Shown: piece after piece, positions 52,938 through 62,217 of the stretch
Numbering within the stretch: position 1 is the stretch's first letter
Layout of the letters: every line of letters begins with the position of its first letter
Origin: Nitrospirillum pindoramense
GTDB taxonomy: Bacteria; Pseudomonadota; Alphaproteobacteria; Azospirillales; Azospirillaceae
Direction of reading: 5' to 3'
DNA length: 64,000 nucleotides
Assembly: GCF_007827955.1 (NCBI RefSeq)
Contig: NZ_VITR01000020.1
Coordinates: forward strand, 1 to 64,000
The notes under the pieces: generated by a model
What the model saw: only the letters and a program-made list of their open reading frames with translations
The model's database searches: none
Told to the model about the DNA's origin: nothing
Made by a program: the position numbers and the translations under genes

Positions 52938-53777
52938 TCAGGCGCCGGCCAGGACGTGATGTATATCGGCGCGGCCGATCAGCTGTCCAAGGGCTTGGGC
53001 CAGCAGGGTGGACCAGCGCTCCACGCCGTCCGCGTCGCCGATCAAGTCCTGCCGCACCTCGATCAGCACCCCCGGCAGGCCCGGTTGGGTGGAATGGGTC
53101 TTCAGGGTGTAGCCGTGGCCATCGCGCCCGGAATAGGGGACGTTGTCGCCGACCACCACGCCCGGCAGGGTCCGCAGCAGGTCCAGCAGCGGCAGGGGCA
53201 GGCGGCCGTCCTGGTCCCACAGCACGCCCAGGTGCCAGGGCCGCTGGAAGCCGTCCATGACCGGCGTGAAGCTGTGGATGGAAAGGATGGCCGGCACCTG
53301 GCCCGCCGCGCGCTTGGCGTCCACGCAGGCCCTGACCGCGGCGTGGAAGGGGTGGAACAGGGCATCCAGGCGCGCCTGGCGCTCTGTTTCCGTCAATGTC
53401 TGGTTGGCCAGGATGGGCGTGCCGTCACTGACGACCGGCATCAGCGTCGGGCTGTCCAGCGGACGGTTCAGGTCCACCACCAGGCGGGAGTAGCCGGCAA
53501 CGACCGCCGGCGCGTCCAGCCGCCGGGCCAGGGCCCGGGTGACGGCCTCCGCCCCGATGTCCCAAGCGATGTGGCGTTCCATATCCGCCGCCGAGACGCC
53601 CAGGTTGGCAAGGCGCGTCGGCACCCGGCGCGAGGCATGCTCGCACAACAGGACCACGGGGGCCGCGCCGTTTGGGTTCACGACCGTCACGGCCGGCGGC
53701 TCATCCGGGGCGAGAAAGGGCGCGGCGAAGGGGGAGGCGGCCAAGGGGGAGGTAGGGGTCGGGGATGGCGTGTCCAA
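52938..53777 (-). CDS. N-formylglutamate amidohydrolase family protein
   Basis: A 279-aa hydrolase of the FGase family, which releases formate from N-formylglutamate in histidine degradation. Motifs are VVLLCEHASRRVP, RHIAWDIGAEAVT, VDLNRPLDSP, SIHSFTPVMDG and LIEVRQDLI. No hut genes are near, so the real substrate may differ. The start is a TTG at 53777 by default; the 25-residue N-terminal low-complexity stretch makes it uncertain. Confidence 0.88.
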   Translation of the reverse strand: MDTPSPTPTSPLAASPFAAPFLAPDEPPAVTVVNPNGAAPVVLLCEHASRRVPTRLANLGVSAADMERHIAWDIGAEAVTRALARRLDAPAVVAGYSRLVVDLNRPLDSPTLMPVVSDGTPILANQTLTETERQARLDALFHPFHAAVRACVDAKRAAGQVPAILSIHSFTPVMDGFQRPWHLGVLWDQDGRLPLPLLDLLRTLPGVVVGDNVPYSGRDGHGYTLKTHSTQPGLPGVLIEVRQDLIGDADGVERWSTLLAQALGQLIGRADIHHVLAGA

Positions 53778-54083
53778 AGGGGATGCCCGTGGTGAAGGTC
53801 ATGCCCCGGCAGGATAGCGGCCCTGGCCCCGGATGGAAGCCCTGCCGATCATTTCAGCACGATGACGGGCCGCTTGCACACCAAGGGGATTATCGTGAAA
53901 ATAGCAAGAGGTGCATCCGCGTCGTCGCCCCGGCCGTCTCCTCCGTGCATAATTTTTATCGACACAGCTTTACCGTGCTCGCGGCGGCTGGGCGCATTTT
54001 CCGTACGAACGGCTGCGGCCTGTCAGCTCCGGAGTGGGCAATATCCGGGTGGGCTTCCAAGGGTGGGACGACAATTGGGCGGC
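53778..54083. other. Intergenic region before the acetyltransferase gene
   Basis: About 306 bases between divergent genes. No clear promoter, palindrome or hairpin was recognised. The plus-strand frame continues upstream of the acetyltransferase start but has no domain. Confidence 0.5.
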
Positions 54084-54647
54084 ATGTACCGGTCTAGCAT
54101 ACGCACACCTCCGCCGGATGCTCCGGCCCCGGTGATCCGGCCAGGCCAGGCCGATGATGCCGAGGGCATACGCCAGGTCCACATCCGCTCCGTCCACGCC
54201 TTTTGCGCCGGCCATTACTCGCCCGAGCAGCTCATCGCCCTGTTGGGTGGTCGTGAGGCGGCGGATTACCGCGCCGCCATGACCGAATGGGGGGAGCATG
54301 TGCTGGTGGCGGAGCAGGCGGAGCGTGTCGTGGGTTTTGCCGCCTTGTACAGCGCGGAGGTCCGCGCCGTTTATGTCGATCCCGTTGCCGCCAAAGGCAC
54401 GGGCCGGCGCCTGCTGGAGGGAATCGAGGGACTGGCGGGGGCCCGGGGGGCCGGTGCCCTGCATCTTACCTCCTCCCTGAACGCTGTCGGTTTCTATGAG
54501 GCGATGGGGTACCAGCGCCAGGGCCCCAGGCTGATGACCATGGGCTGCGGCACTCAACTGGCCGCCTGGGGCATGCGCAAGGCGCTCAGCCGCCCCGTGA
54601 TGGCCGACTTTCAGGAATCCATTCCAAACGCCGGAGCCGGGCGATAG
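54084..54647 (+). CDS. GNAT-family N-acetyltransferase
   Basis: A 187-aa acetyltransferase. The acetyl-CoA fold is seen in IRPGQADDAEGIRQVHIRSV, VGFAALYSAEVRAVYVDPVA, the pyrophosphate-binding loop KGTGRRLLEGI, and NAVGFYEAMGYQ near the end. The substrate is unknown. The start at 54084 was chosen just ahead of the domain; the longer frame has no support. Confidence 0.85.
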   Translation: MYRSSIRTPPPDAPAPVIRPGQADDAEGIRQVHIRSVHAFCAGHYSPEQLIALLGGREAADYRAAMTEWGEHVLVAEQAERVVGFAALYSAEVRAVYVDPVAAKGTGRRLLEGIEGLAGARGAGALHLTSSLNAVGFYEAMGYQRQGPRLMTMGCGTQLAAWGMRKALSRPVMADFQESIPNAGAGR

Positions 54648-54678
54648 CTTTGGGGCCAGTGTCCCCAATGCCGGATTC

Positions 54679-55446
54679 ATGCACGTGGCCCCGACCGACA
54701 TCGCCGTCCAGTATTTCTTTGGCCATGATGGCCAGCGCTTGGCCTATCGGGAGGTGGGGCAGGGCCGTCCGCTGGTGCTGATCCACGGCTATTTCTCCAC
54801 GGCGACCGTCAACTGGCTGAAATATGGCCATGCCGCCCGCATCGCCGAGCGCGGCTATCGCGTCATCATGCCGGACCTGCGGGCGCACGGCGACAGCGCC
54901 AAGCCGCATGAGGTGTCGGCCTATCCCCCCGATGTCCTGGCCGACGACGGCCTGGCCTTGGTGGAGCATCTGGGGCTCAGCGACTATGACCTGGGGGGCT
55001 ATTCCCTGGGCGGGCGCACCACCATGCGCATGCTGGCGCGGGGCGCCACCCCGGCCCGCGCCGTCTGCGCCGGCATGGGGCTGGCCGGCCTGACCCACAC
55101 CGCCGGCCGGGGGGAGCATTTCCGCCGCATCCTGACCAACCTGGGCAGCTTTCAGCGCGGCACGCCGGAATGGATGGCGGAGGCCTTCCTGAAGACCGTG
55201 GGCGGCGACCCGGTGGCGCTGCTGAATATCCTGGAAACCTTCGTCGACACGCCTTTGGCTGTGCTGGCGGGCCTGGACCTGCCCGTCCTGGTCACCGCCG
55301 GGGCCCAGGACCAGGACAACGGCTCCGCCGCTGACCTGGTCGCGGCCCTGCCCAATGCCCGCTACACGGAAATTCCCGGCGACCATATGAGCGCCGTGAC
55401 CAAGCCCGACCTGGGGCGTGCCATCGCGGATTTCCTGGCCGGCTGA
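54679..55446 (+). CDS. Alpha/beta hydrolase
   Basis: A 255-aa alpha/beta-hydrolase. The oxyanion motif is LIHGYFS, the nucleophile Ser is in LGGYSLGGRTT, the acid is probably in TAGAQDQDN and the His in PGDHMSAV. Signal-free and cytosolic. It starts 31 bases after the acetyltransferase stop, so the two may be one transcript. Confidence 0.9.
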   Translation: MHVAPTDIAVQYFFGHDGQRLAYREVGQGRPLVLIHGYFSTATVNWLKYGHAARIAERGYRVIMPDLRAHGDSAKPHEVSAYPPDVLADDGLALVEHLGLSDYDLGGYSLGGRTTMRMLARGATPARAVCAGMGLAGLTHTAGRGEHFRRILTNLGSFQRGTPEWMAEAFLKTVGGDPVALLNILETFVDTPLAVLAGLDLPVLVTAGAQDQDNGSAADLVAALPNARYTEIPGDHMSAVTKPDLGRAIADFLAG

Positions 55447-55462
55447 TACTCCAGCGGCAGGT

Positions 55463-55957
55463 TCAGCCCGTCGGATAGCGGAGGACGCTGAACCCTTCCG
55501 CCGGGTCCGGCGGGACGAAATAGCGGGTGATGGCGTCAAACTCCGCGTCGGTCGCGGCGTAGTCGTGGCCGCCCGCGGCGTTGCGGGCGCGTAGGCGCTG
55601 GCGGCAGACCTCGTCGGGCACGTCCAGGTAATGCAGGGTGTGGGCGGCGCCGGCCTCCTCAAACAGGCCGCGCATCCACCGGCGCAAGGCGGGCGTGTTG
55701 GCCGGGAAGTCCAGCACCACCGACAGGCCGGCCCGCAGCAATGCCACCACATGCGGGCCCTGGACCTGACGCAGGCGGGCGCTGAGCCGGATGTAGTCGG
55801 CGACGCTGGTCAACTCATCGGGATACAGGCGGGCCAGCCAGTGGTCCTCGCTCAGGAGGATCGTTTTGGGCGCCGCCGCCAAGGTGCCGGTCAGCGTGGA
55901 CTTTCCAGCGGCGATCTTGCCGCACACCAGGTGCAGCATGGGCGTTGGCGGTGTCAT
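55463..55957 (-). CDS. Small P-loop kinase/AAA-type ATP-binding protein
   Basis: A 164-aa AAA_33-like P-loop protein. Walker A is CGKIAAGKSTLTG; a lid-like segment (RQRLRARNAAGG) and LSVVLDFPANTP Walker B follow, as in zeta-toxin/chloramphenicol-phosphotransferase-like kinases. The substrate is unknown. The start at 55957 has AAGGA 9 bases upstream. Confidence 0.85.
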   Translation of the reverse strand: MTPPTPMLHLVCGKIAAGKSTLTGTLAAAPKTILLSEDHWLARLYPDELTSVADYIRLSARLRQVQGPHVVALLRAGLSVVLDFPANTPALRRWMRGLFEEAGAAHTLHYLDVPDEVCRQRLRARNAAGGHDYAATDAEFDAITRYFVPPDPAEGFSVLRYPTG

Positions 55958-56002
55958 GGGGCGATGTCCTTGGTGAGTGCTGACTGGGATGAATGCCAAA
56001 GG

Positions 56003-56025
56003 CCCGGCCTGACGATCAGGCCGGG
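56003..56025. terminator. Hairpin between same-strand minus genes
   Basis: CCCGGCCTGA-CGA-TCAGGCCGGG, a perfect 10-bp stem lying between the FAD oxidoreductase stop and the kinase start; it could end the photolyase-oxidoreductase transcript. No T-run. Confidence 0.6.
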
Positions 56026-56083
56026 TTGGTAATTCGCACCCCGTGTCGCAAGACCAAGGACATCACGTCCTCATCCCCCCGCT

Positions 56084-57421
56084 TCACCCGGCTGCCGCCA
56101 GGTGCGCGCTTCCCCGCGGACGGGCGTTGCGTCCGGCGGGGGAGGCGTCCGCCACCTGCCAGGGCCGTTGGGCGCCCAGTGACTCCGCCACCGCCAGGCC
56201 GGCCGACAGGCCATCCTCATGGAAGCCGTAGCCGCAATAGGCGCCGCAGAACCAGGTCCGGCGCACGCCCTGGATCAGCCCCAGGTCCTGCTGCGCCGTC
56301 GCGGCGGCCAAGTCGAACATGGGGTGGTCGTAGATGAACTCGCGCACCTTCAGCGACGGGCGCGGCTCCACGATGGGGTTGAGGGTGACGAACAGCGGCA
56401 CCCGCTTGTCCACCCCTTGCAGAAGGTTCATCCAGTAGGTGACGGACACCTTGGCGTCACGGTCGCGGGTGCCGTTGGCGCTGTAGTTCCAGCTGGACCA
56501 GGCCTTGGGGCGCCGGGGCATCAGCAGCGGGTCGCGGTGCAGCACCGCCCGGTTCATCTGATAGCGGAAGGCGCCCAGGATGCGGCGCTCCTCTTCCGAC
56601 GGGTCGACCAGCAGGGCCAGCGCCTGATCGGCGTGGGTGGCCACCACCACCTGCTCGAAACTGCCGCTCCACCCCTGGGTGTCCTGGATATGTACGGCGC
56701 CAGCGGTCCGCCGGATGGAGGAGATGGCGCGCCCGACATGCACCCGTCCTTCCAGCGAGCGTGTCAGCCGGGTCACGTAGGTGCGGCTGCCCCCCGTCAC
56801 CGTCCGCCACTGCGGCCGGTCCTTCAGCTTCAGCAAACCGTGGTTGCAGAAGAAGCGCACGAAGCTCTGCACCGGGAAGGACAGCATCTCCCCGATGGTG
56901 GACGACCAGATAGCCGCCCCCATGGGCAGCAGGTGGTCGTAGATGAAGCGGTGGCCGTAGCGCTGCGCCACCAGGTATTCGCCCAGGGTCATGGCCGCGG
57001 CCGAGGGCTGGTCCAGCAGGGCCGGCGCCGTCTTGTAGAAGCGCAGGATGTCGCGCAGCATCAGATGGTAGGTGGGCGACAGCAGGTTGCGCTTCTGGGC
57101 GAACATACCGGCCAGGTTGGTGCCGGAATATTCCAGCTTGCCCCCGTCCAGCGTCACGGCGAAGGACATGTCGGACGCCTGGGTCGGCACGTCCAGATGT
57201 TCGAACAGGGCGATCAGATTGGGGTAGGTGGCGGCGTTGTAGACGATGAAGCCCGTGTCCACCGGCAGGGGATGGGCACCGCGGCCGGGCACGTCCACAG
57301 TATTGGAATGCCCCCCCAGATAGCCATTTTGTTCGAACAGGGTGACGTCGTGGCCCTGGCGCGCCAGCAACCAGGCGCAGCTCATGCCGGTGATGCCGGC
57401 GCCGATGATGGCGATTTTCAT
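56084..57421 (-). CDS. FAD-dependent amine-oxidase-like oxidoreductase
   Basis: A 445-aa flavoprotein. The dinucleotide motif is KIAIIGAGITGMSCAWLLARQ and the second FAD segment FEQNGYLGGHSNTVDV; the C-terminal FAD strand is WFCGAYCGYGFHEDGLSAGLAVAE. Proteins of this kind beside photolyase belong, in Rhodobacter, to the singlet-oxygen (sigma-E/ChrR) core regulon, with DUF1365 and cyclopropane-fatty-acid genes; those partners are missing here. The start at 57421 begins MKIAIIGAG. Confidence 0.9.
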   Translation of the reverse strand: MKIAIIGAGITGMSCAWLLARQGHDVTLFEQNGYLGGHSNTVDVPGRGAHPLPVDTGFIVYNAATYPNLIALFEHLDVPTQASDMSFAVTLDGGKLEYSGTNLAGMFAQKRNLLSPTYHLMLRDILRFYKTAPALLDQPSAAAMTLGEYLVAQRYGHRFIYDHLLPMGAAIWSSTIGEMLSFPVQSFVRFFCNHGLLKLKDRPQWRTVTGGSRTYVTRLTRSLEGRVHVGRAISSIRRTAGAVHIQDTQGWSGSFEQVVVATHADQALALLVDPSEEERRILGAFRYQMNRAVLHRDPLLMPRRPKAWSSWNYSANGTRDRDAKVSVTYWMNLLQGVDKRVPLFVTLNPIVEPRPSLKVREFIYDHPMFDLAAATAQQDLGLIQGVRRTWFCGAYCGYGFHEDGLSAGLAVAESLGAQRPWQVADASPAGRNARPRGSAHLAAAG

Positions 57422-57497
57422 ACCCGCGCTCCCGCCGGCCGAAGGCCCGCTGTCCTGGTCATCCACTTGATCCCGCATCGGCATTTAATCCCAGCTG

Positions 57498-58985
57498 TCA
57501 CGTGTTGTCGTCCTTGATCGCGGCGAATGTGTCCAGCGCCCGCTGGCGTGCCGTCTTATGGTCCACCACCGGGTGGGGATAATCATGGCCCAGCCGCACG
57601 CCCGCCGCCCGCAGGGTCATGGCGTCCGCCGTCCACGGCTGGTGCAGCACACTGTCGGGCAGGCCCGCCAGTTCCGGGACCCAGCGGCGGACATACGCCC
57701 CCGCCGCGTCGAACTTCTCCCCCTGCAGCACCGGGTTGAACACTCGGAAATAAGGGGCGGCGTCGGCGCCGCAGCCGGCGATCCATTGCCAGCCGCCGGC
57801 GTTGTTGGCCAGGTCGGCGTCCACCAGCGTGTCCCAGAACCAGGCCTGGCCGGCGGTCCAGGGCAGCAGAAGATGCTTTACCAGAAAGGAGCCGACGATC
57901 ATTCGCACCCGGTTGTGCATCCAGCCCGTGGCCCACAGCTCCCGCATGCCGGCGTCGACGATGGGATAACCGGTGCGGCCCCGTTGCCAGGCTTCCAGGC
58001 GCTTGGCGTCCTCATGCCAGGCGAAGGCCTCGAACTTGGGGTTCAGCGGCCGCTCCGGCAGGAAGGGGAAGTGGTACAGCAGATGGTGGCAGAACTCCCG
58101 CCAGCCCAGCTCGCGCAAGAAGCCGGCAACGCCCTTGTCCATACCCTCGCCTTCCGGGGCACCGTCGCCCTTGGCCATGGCCGCCGCCCAGATCTGGCGG
58201 GGGGATATCTCGCCGTGGTGCAGGTGGGGTGACAGGCGCGAGGTCCAGGGCTGGGCGGGATAATCGCGCCCCTCCGCATACTGCCCCACGGCGGAATCCA
58301 GGAAACCCGCCAGGCGCCGGGCGGCGCCCCCTTCGCCGGGCGTCCAGGCGGCGCGCAGGCCGCTGGCCCAGTCGGGCTTCGTCGGCAGCAGGGCCCACTC
58401 CGCCAGCCGGTCGCCGTCGGGCGGGGTGGGCAGGGCGGTCAGCGCCGTGGGGGAGGGCAGGGGCTCGCCCGGATTCAGCCCATCCGTCAACCCTTCCTTC
58501 ACCGCCCTCCAGAACGGGGTGAACACCTTGTAGGATCCGCCGCCGCCGGTCTTCACCGTCCAGGGCTCGGCCAGCAGGGCGGCATTGAAACTGTCGACGG
58601 CGACACCCCCCGCCTTCAGGTCGGCCTTCAGCGCGCTGTCGCGGGCAATGGCTTGCGGCTCATAGCAGCGGTTCCAGGCCACGGCGCCGGCACCCAGCTC
58701 CCGCACCAGGTCGCGCAGGACCACGTCCGAGCGGCCACGCCTCAGCACCAGGGGACAGCCCAGGCCCTCAAGGGCCGCCCCCAGGGATGACAGGCTGTGG
58801 TGCAGCCACCAGCGCGACGCGGCACCGGGCGCCCAGGGTGCCGCCCCCTGGTCGTCCAGGATGTAGAGGGGCACCACCGGCCGGCCGCTGCCGACGGCAT
58901 GGGCCAGCGCCGGATTGTCAGCCAGCCGGAGATCCTGTCGGAACCAGACGATGATGGGGGCATGGGGATTGGGGGAGGCGGACAT
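57498..58985 (-). CDS. phrB: Deoxyribodipyrimidine photolyase
   Basis: Light-driven repair of UV pyrimidine dimers with FAD. The 495-aa protein has the N-terminal photolyase domain (IVWFRQDLRLADNPAL) and the FAD-binding domain (WRFCHH-like LGWREFCHHLLYHFP, TGYPIVDAGMRELWATGWMHNRVRM, WQWIAGCGADAAPYFRVFNP). Start at 58985 begins MSASPNPHAPIIVWFRQ. It lies 76 bases upstream of the FAD oxidoreductase on the same strand and probably shares its transcript. Confidence 0.96.
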   Translation of the reverse strand: MSASPNPHAPIIVWFRQDLRLADNPALAHAVGSGRPVVPLYILDDQGAAPWAPGAASRWWLHHSLSSLGAALEGLGCPLVLRRGRSDVVLRDLVRELGAGAVAWNRCYEPQAIARDSALKADLKAGGVAVDSFNAALLAEPWTVKTGGGGSYKVFTPFWRAVKEGLTDGLNPGEPLPSPTALTALPTPPDGDRLAEWALLPTKPDWASGLRAAWTPGEGGAARRLAGFLDSAVGQYAEGRDYPAQPWTSRLSPHLHHGEISPRQIWAAAMAKGDGAPEGEGMDKGVAGFLRELGWREFCHHLLYHFPFLPERPLNPKFEAFAWHEDAKRLEAWQRGRTGYPIVDAGMRELWATGWMHNRVRMIVGSFLVKHLLLPWTAGQAWFWDTLVDADLANNAGGWQWIAGCGADAAPYFRVFNPVLQGEKFDAAGAYVRRWVPELAGLPDSVLHQPWTADAMTLRAAGVRLGHDYPHPVVDHKTARQRALDTFAAIKDDNT

Positions 58986-59139
58986 CAGGCGAACCCTAGC
59001 AAATCTGCAACTGACAGGCGGCAGTGGGCGCTGCAATAGCGGGCAAGAAAAACCTCTCCCTTCGAACCCGGCTATAGGCCTTTGAGTGGGTTTTTCCGGA
59101 TGGTGGATGGATCGTCGCAGGACGATCCGCGTATGACAA

Positions 59140-59169
59140 AAGATACGTACCCGCCCGTCCGGTGGATCA
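59140..59169 (-). promoter_or_regulatory. Sigma-E/ChrR-like promoter candidate for phrB
   Basis: On the minus strand TGATCC (59169-59164), an 18-bp spacer and TATCTT (59145-59140), about 155 bases before phrB. The TGATC-type -35 is what I recall for ChrR-controlled sigma-E promoters that drive photolyase genes. Confidence 0.35.
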
Positions 59170-59333
59170 CCTCCATCGAGATCTACTCCCAACCCTATCC
59201 TGATGTATTGGCATGCTTGTTTTTTCCCGGGGGGCTCCTATCTGAAACAATGTCCGCTCGATGATCCAGTTACCGGTTCCCCCATCCCGGCCTGGTTGCG
59301 CACCCCCCAAAGCGCGTTCGGCGGACGACCTAA

Positions 59334-59378
59334 GGGCGGCCCGGGTCCCCCCATCCCCGGGCCGCCCGTTTCCTTTTC
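59334..59378 (+). terminator. Terminator-like hairpin downstream of pdeM
   Basis: A perfect 12-bp GC stem (59334-59345 with 59356-59367) is followed on the plus strand by GTTTCCTTTTC. It could end an unannotated plus-strand RNA or act as the pdeM transcript end on the minus strand, where the T-run is absent. Confidence 0.6.
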
Positions 59379-59397
59379 TGGGGTCCCTATCGATCAA

Positions 59398-60132
59398 TCA
59401 GACCGTGCCGGTTTGTGCCCAGTCGCCGCCCAGGACATGGGTCGAGTGGAAGGCGTAGCCGCGATCCCGGTGCAGCAGCACGATGCTGAAGGCGCCGGGG
59501 AACAGCCGGCGCAACGCCGCGTCGCGCACGTCCAGCCCGCCGGTGTAGGCGCCAAAGGCCGGCAGCACCAGGCGGTGGCCGTCGGTGATGAAGCAGCGCC
59601 CCCCCACCCGCCTGGCCCGCGTGGGCACGCTGGCCTTGGGGTGGTAGTGGCCGGAGATTTCACCGGCGGCGGTGACGCCCTGCGCTTCATGCCGGAAGAC
59701 CAGGGGCCCCTCGATCCAATCGTCCACCACCTGCCCGCCCCAGTCCGGCGGCGGGGCCGGGTCGTGGTTGCCCACTACCCACAACCATTCATGACCACCC
59801 GCCAGGGCCGCCAGCCGGCGCCCATCCTCCGCCGACAGGCGATCTCCCGCGCGCCTGTCGTGAAAGCTGTCCCCCAGGCATAGCACGCGGCGGGGGGCCA
59901 GGCGGCGGCAGGTCGCCTCCAATCGCGCCAGCGTGGCCGCGGTGTCGTAGGGTGGCAGCAGGGTGCCGCGCGCCGCGAACGCCGATCCCTTTTCCAGGTG
60001 CAGGTCGGCCACCACCAGCAGGCCGCGTTCCGGCCAGAACAGGGCGCCGCTGGCGTCCGCCAGCACCATCGCCCCATTGACGGTCAGGGGGGTCTGGTCG
60101 CCGGTGCTGCCGGTGCCGAAACGGGCGTTCAT
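59398..60132 (-). CDS. pdeM: Ligase-associated metallophosphoesterase PdeM
   Basis: A 244-aa calcineurin-like phosphoesterase of the ligase-associated DNA damage response set. Metal motifs are VVADLHLEKGSAF, LGDSFHDRRAG, VVGNHDPAPPP, ISGHYHPKA. It usually accompanies an ATP-dependent ligase, an exonuclease and Lhr. Here lhr is 2 kb away, on the same strand, with three unrelated genes in between. Confidence 0.92.
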   Translation of the reverse strand: MNARFGTGSTGDQTPLTVNGAMVLADASGALFWPERGLLVVADLHLEKGSAFAARGTLLPPYDTAATLARLEATCRRLAPRRVLCLGDSFHDRRAGDRLSAEDGRRLAALAGGHEWLWVVGNHDPAPPPDWGGQVVDDWIEGPLVFRHEAQGVTAAGEISGHYHPKASVPTRARRVGGRCFITDGHRLVLPAFGAYTGGLDVRDAALRRLFPGAFSIVLLHRDRGYAFHSTHVLGGDWAQTGTV

Positions 60133-60153
60133 GCGAAAAAGGTCCCCACTCAG

Positions 60154-61134
60154 TCAGGCGCGCGCCGCGTCCCGGTAGTCCCCAGGGGCGGCATGGTAAT
60201 GGCGTTTGAAGGCGCGGCTGAACGCGCTTTCCGATTCATAGCCCACACGGGCCGCCGTCTCCGCCAGCGACAGCCCCTCGGCCACCAGGTGGCGCACCGC
60301 CAGCGTCATGCGCACCTGGGCCAGGAAGGCCAGCGGGGCGGGGGCGCCGGCGGCGCGGAAGGCGCGCACCAGGGTGGCGCGGGAAAGATGGGCCTGGTCC
60401 GCCAGTTCGTCCAGGGTCCAGGCCCGGGCCGGATCGCGCACCAGGGCGGCCACCACCCGCGCCGTGGCCGGGCGCGCCAGCAGGCCGGCCGCTTCCGTGC
60501 CCGCGCCATGGCCCTCCAGATGGCCGCGCAGGATCATGGTGAACAGGGCGCGGGCGAGGTCGGTGGCGATGGCGCGGCCACCCGGCCGGGGCAGCGCGAC
60601 CTCATCCCGGATGGTTTCCACCAGGCGGGCCAGGCGCCGGCTTTCCCGCTGGTCGGCGGCCTTCAGGTGCACCGCCTCCGGCAACAGGGCCAGCAGCGGG
60701 TTGTCCGCCACGCGCTCAAACGCGAATCGCCCGCAGATCAATTCCAGGGCCAGCGGTGTGGCGGAACCATCCGACGGGACCGCCGACACCGCCTCGGGCA
60801 GGTCGCTGGTCCATTTGACCTCCACTACCCCGTTGTCGCGGTGGTTCAGCCTCGTTGTGGGTGCGGCAACGGTTCCGGCGGTGCGCACGGTGTGCCGCGT
60901 GCCATGCGGCAACAAAAGGACATCGCCGGCGGCCAGGTGCAGGATGCGTTCCAGATCGGGCAGCAGCACCTGGGCGCTGCCGGCCGTCACGATATGGAAC
61001 GGCGCCATGCCCAGGGGTTCGCGGGCGTGGGGTGCGGACCAGCCGGGCCCGAACAGGCAGTGCTGTTCCACCAGGGGACGCACCTGGATCAAGGGGGCCA
61101 GTGTGCTCAGCACGTCGTTGCGACCGTCGTCCAT
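60154..61134 (-). CDS. AraC-family regulator with cupin sensor
   Basis: A 326-aa regulator. The N-terminal cupin (VEQHCLFGPGWSAPH, ILHLAAGDVLLLPHGTRHTV) senses an effector, and the C-terminal pair of helix-turn-helix motifs (WTLDELADQAHLSRATLVRAF, LSLAETAARVGYESESAFSRAFKRHY) binds DNA. The start at 61134 begins MDDGRNDV. Divergent from a carboxymuconolactone-decarboxylase-like gene, its likely target. Confidence 0.92.
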   Translation of the reverse strand: MDDGRNDVLSTLAPLIQVRPLVEQHCLFGPGWSAPHAREPLGMAPFHIVTAGSAQVLLPDLERILHLAAGDVLLLPHGTRHTVRTAGTVAAPTTRLNHRDNGVVEVKWTSDLPEAVSAVPSDGSATPLALELICGRFAFERVADNPLLALLPEAVHLKAADQRESRRLARLVETIRDEVALPRPGGRAIATDLARALFTMILRGHLEGHGAGTEAAGLLARPATARVVAALVRDPARAWTLDELADQAHLSRATLVRAFRAAGAPAPLAFLAQVRMTLAVRHLVAEGLSLAETAARVGYESESAFSRAFKRHYHAAPGDYRDAARA

Positions 61135-61293
61135 GGACTTTGCCTCACCCCGCCACCGTTGATCCTGCCGGTCATGACCTCGATCCGCCCGGGCATTCAG
61201 CGCCGGCACCCCCGGCGCTACCTTTTACCCATCGAAACACACCGCGACCGGCGCCCCACCTGACGGCGTCCGCGGATTGAAAGGAAGCAGATC

Positions 61294-61644
61294 ATGATGC
61301 TCGATTGGAACCAGTATCGTCAGCAGATCGGCGCCGGCGTGGGCGCCTATGCCAAGCTGAGCCCGGACACGGTCAAGGGCTATGTCACCATCAGCGGCGC
61401 CGGCCAGCACACCAACCACCTGGATGCCAAGACGCGGGAGCTGATCGCCCTGGCCGTGGCGGTGAGCGTGAAGTGCGACGGCTGTATCACCGTCCACACC
61501 GACGCCGCCATCAAGAATGGCGCCACCAAGGAAGAGATCGCGGAGGCCCTGGGCGTGGCCGTGGCCATCGGCGCCGGTGCCGCCCTGGTCTACACCACCC
61601 GCGTCATGGACGCTTATGGCCAGCACCCGTCCACCCAGGGCTGA
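61294..61644 (+). CDS. Carboxymuconolactone decarboxylase family protein (AhpD-like)
   Basis: A 116-aa helical protein with the AhpD/CMD signature: redox pair in KCDGCITVHTDAAIKNGATKEE and AEALGVAVAIGAGAAL. Members act as peroxidase-linked disulfide enzymes or decarboxylases; the CxxC with downstream His favours redox activity. AAGGA precedes the ATG at 61294. Confidence 0.92.
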   Translation: MMLDWNQYRQQIGAGVGAYAKLSPDTVKGYVTISGAGQHTNHLDAKTRELIALAVAVSVKCDGCITVHTDAAIKNGATKEEIAEALGVAVAIGAGAALVYTTRVMDAYGQHPSTQG

Positions 61645-61770
61645 GGCCGGGCGCAGTCGAAGCGGTGCGGGGGCGACCCCGCGCCGCTTGCGCCCTGGCC
61701 CAGCCGAGCGGGATGATTGCGGCGCCGGTTGGCGGGTGTCATAGTGGAGCGGCCGCAGGGAGGATCGCCC

Positions 61771-62184
61771 ATGACCTTTGCCGCACTGGGAATGACGCCT
61801 TTGATCAGCGTCTTCGACATGCCTGACGCGCTGAGGTTCTACCGGGAGATCCTCGGCTTCGACCTGGTCTCGGCTTCGCCGGAGGTGCGGACGCGCGAGG
61901 GTACCTTTTCCCATTGGGTCTGGCTTCGGCGCGGGCAGGCGCAGATCATGTTGAATACGCAGTTCGATTCGAACGAACGGCCGGCGGAAAACGATCCGGC
62001 GCGTGTGGCCGCGCATGGGGACACGGTCCTGTACATTGGCTGCGCCGATGTCGACGAAGCCTTCGACGAGCTTACGGGGCGCGGCCTTCATGCCGACGCG
62101 CCGACCCTGGCGCCGTATGGGCTGAGGCAGTTCAGCACCAAGGACCCAGACGGCTATATCATCGTTTTTCAGGAGGTCCGCTAG
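61771..62184 (+). CDS. VOC-superfamily glyoxalase/bleomycin-resistance-like protein
   Basis: A 137-aa protein with two beta-alpha-beta-beta-beta modules (TPLISVFDMPDALRFYREILG and VLYIGCADVDEAFDELTGRG), ending in the typical DPDGYIIVFQE. Substrate unknown. GGGAGG precedes the start at 61771. Same strand as the AhpD-like gene. Confidence 0.9.
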   Translation: MTFAALGMTPLISVFDMPDALRFYREILGFDLVSASPEVRTREGTFSHWVWLRRGQAQIMLNTQFDSNERPAENDPARVAAHGDTVLYIGCADVDEAFDELTGRGLHADAPTLAPYGLRQFSTKDPDGYIIVFQEVR

Positions 62185-62217
62185 CGCCGGGGCCGTCCTG
62201 GCGGCGGGGGTAGGGCC

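Larger units (their letters stand above)
58986..59397. other. Non-coding region between phrB and pdeM
   Basis: About 410 bases without a credible gene. It contains the phrB promoter candidate, a GGATCGTC-GCAG-GACGATCC hairpin (59109-59128), and a plus-oriented terminator-like hairpin at 59334-59378. Confidence 0.5.
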
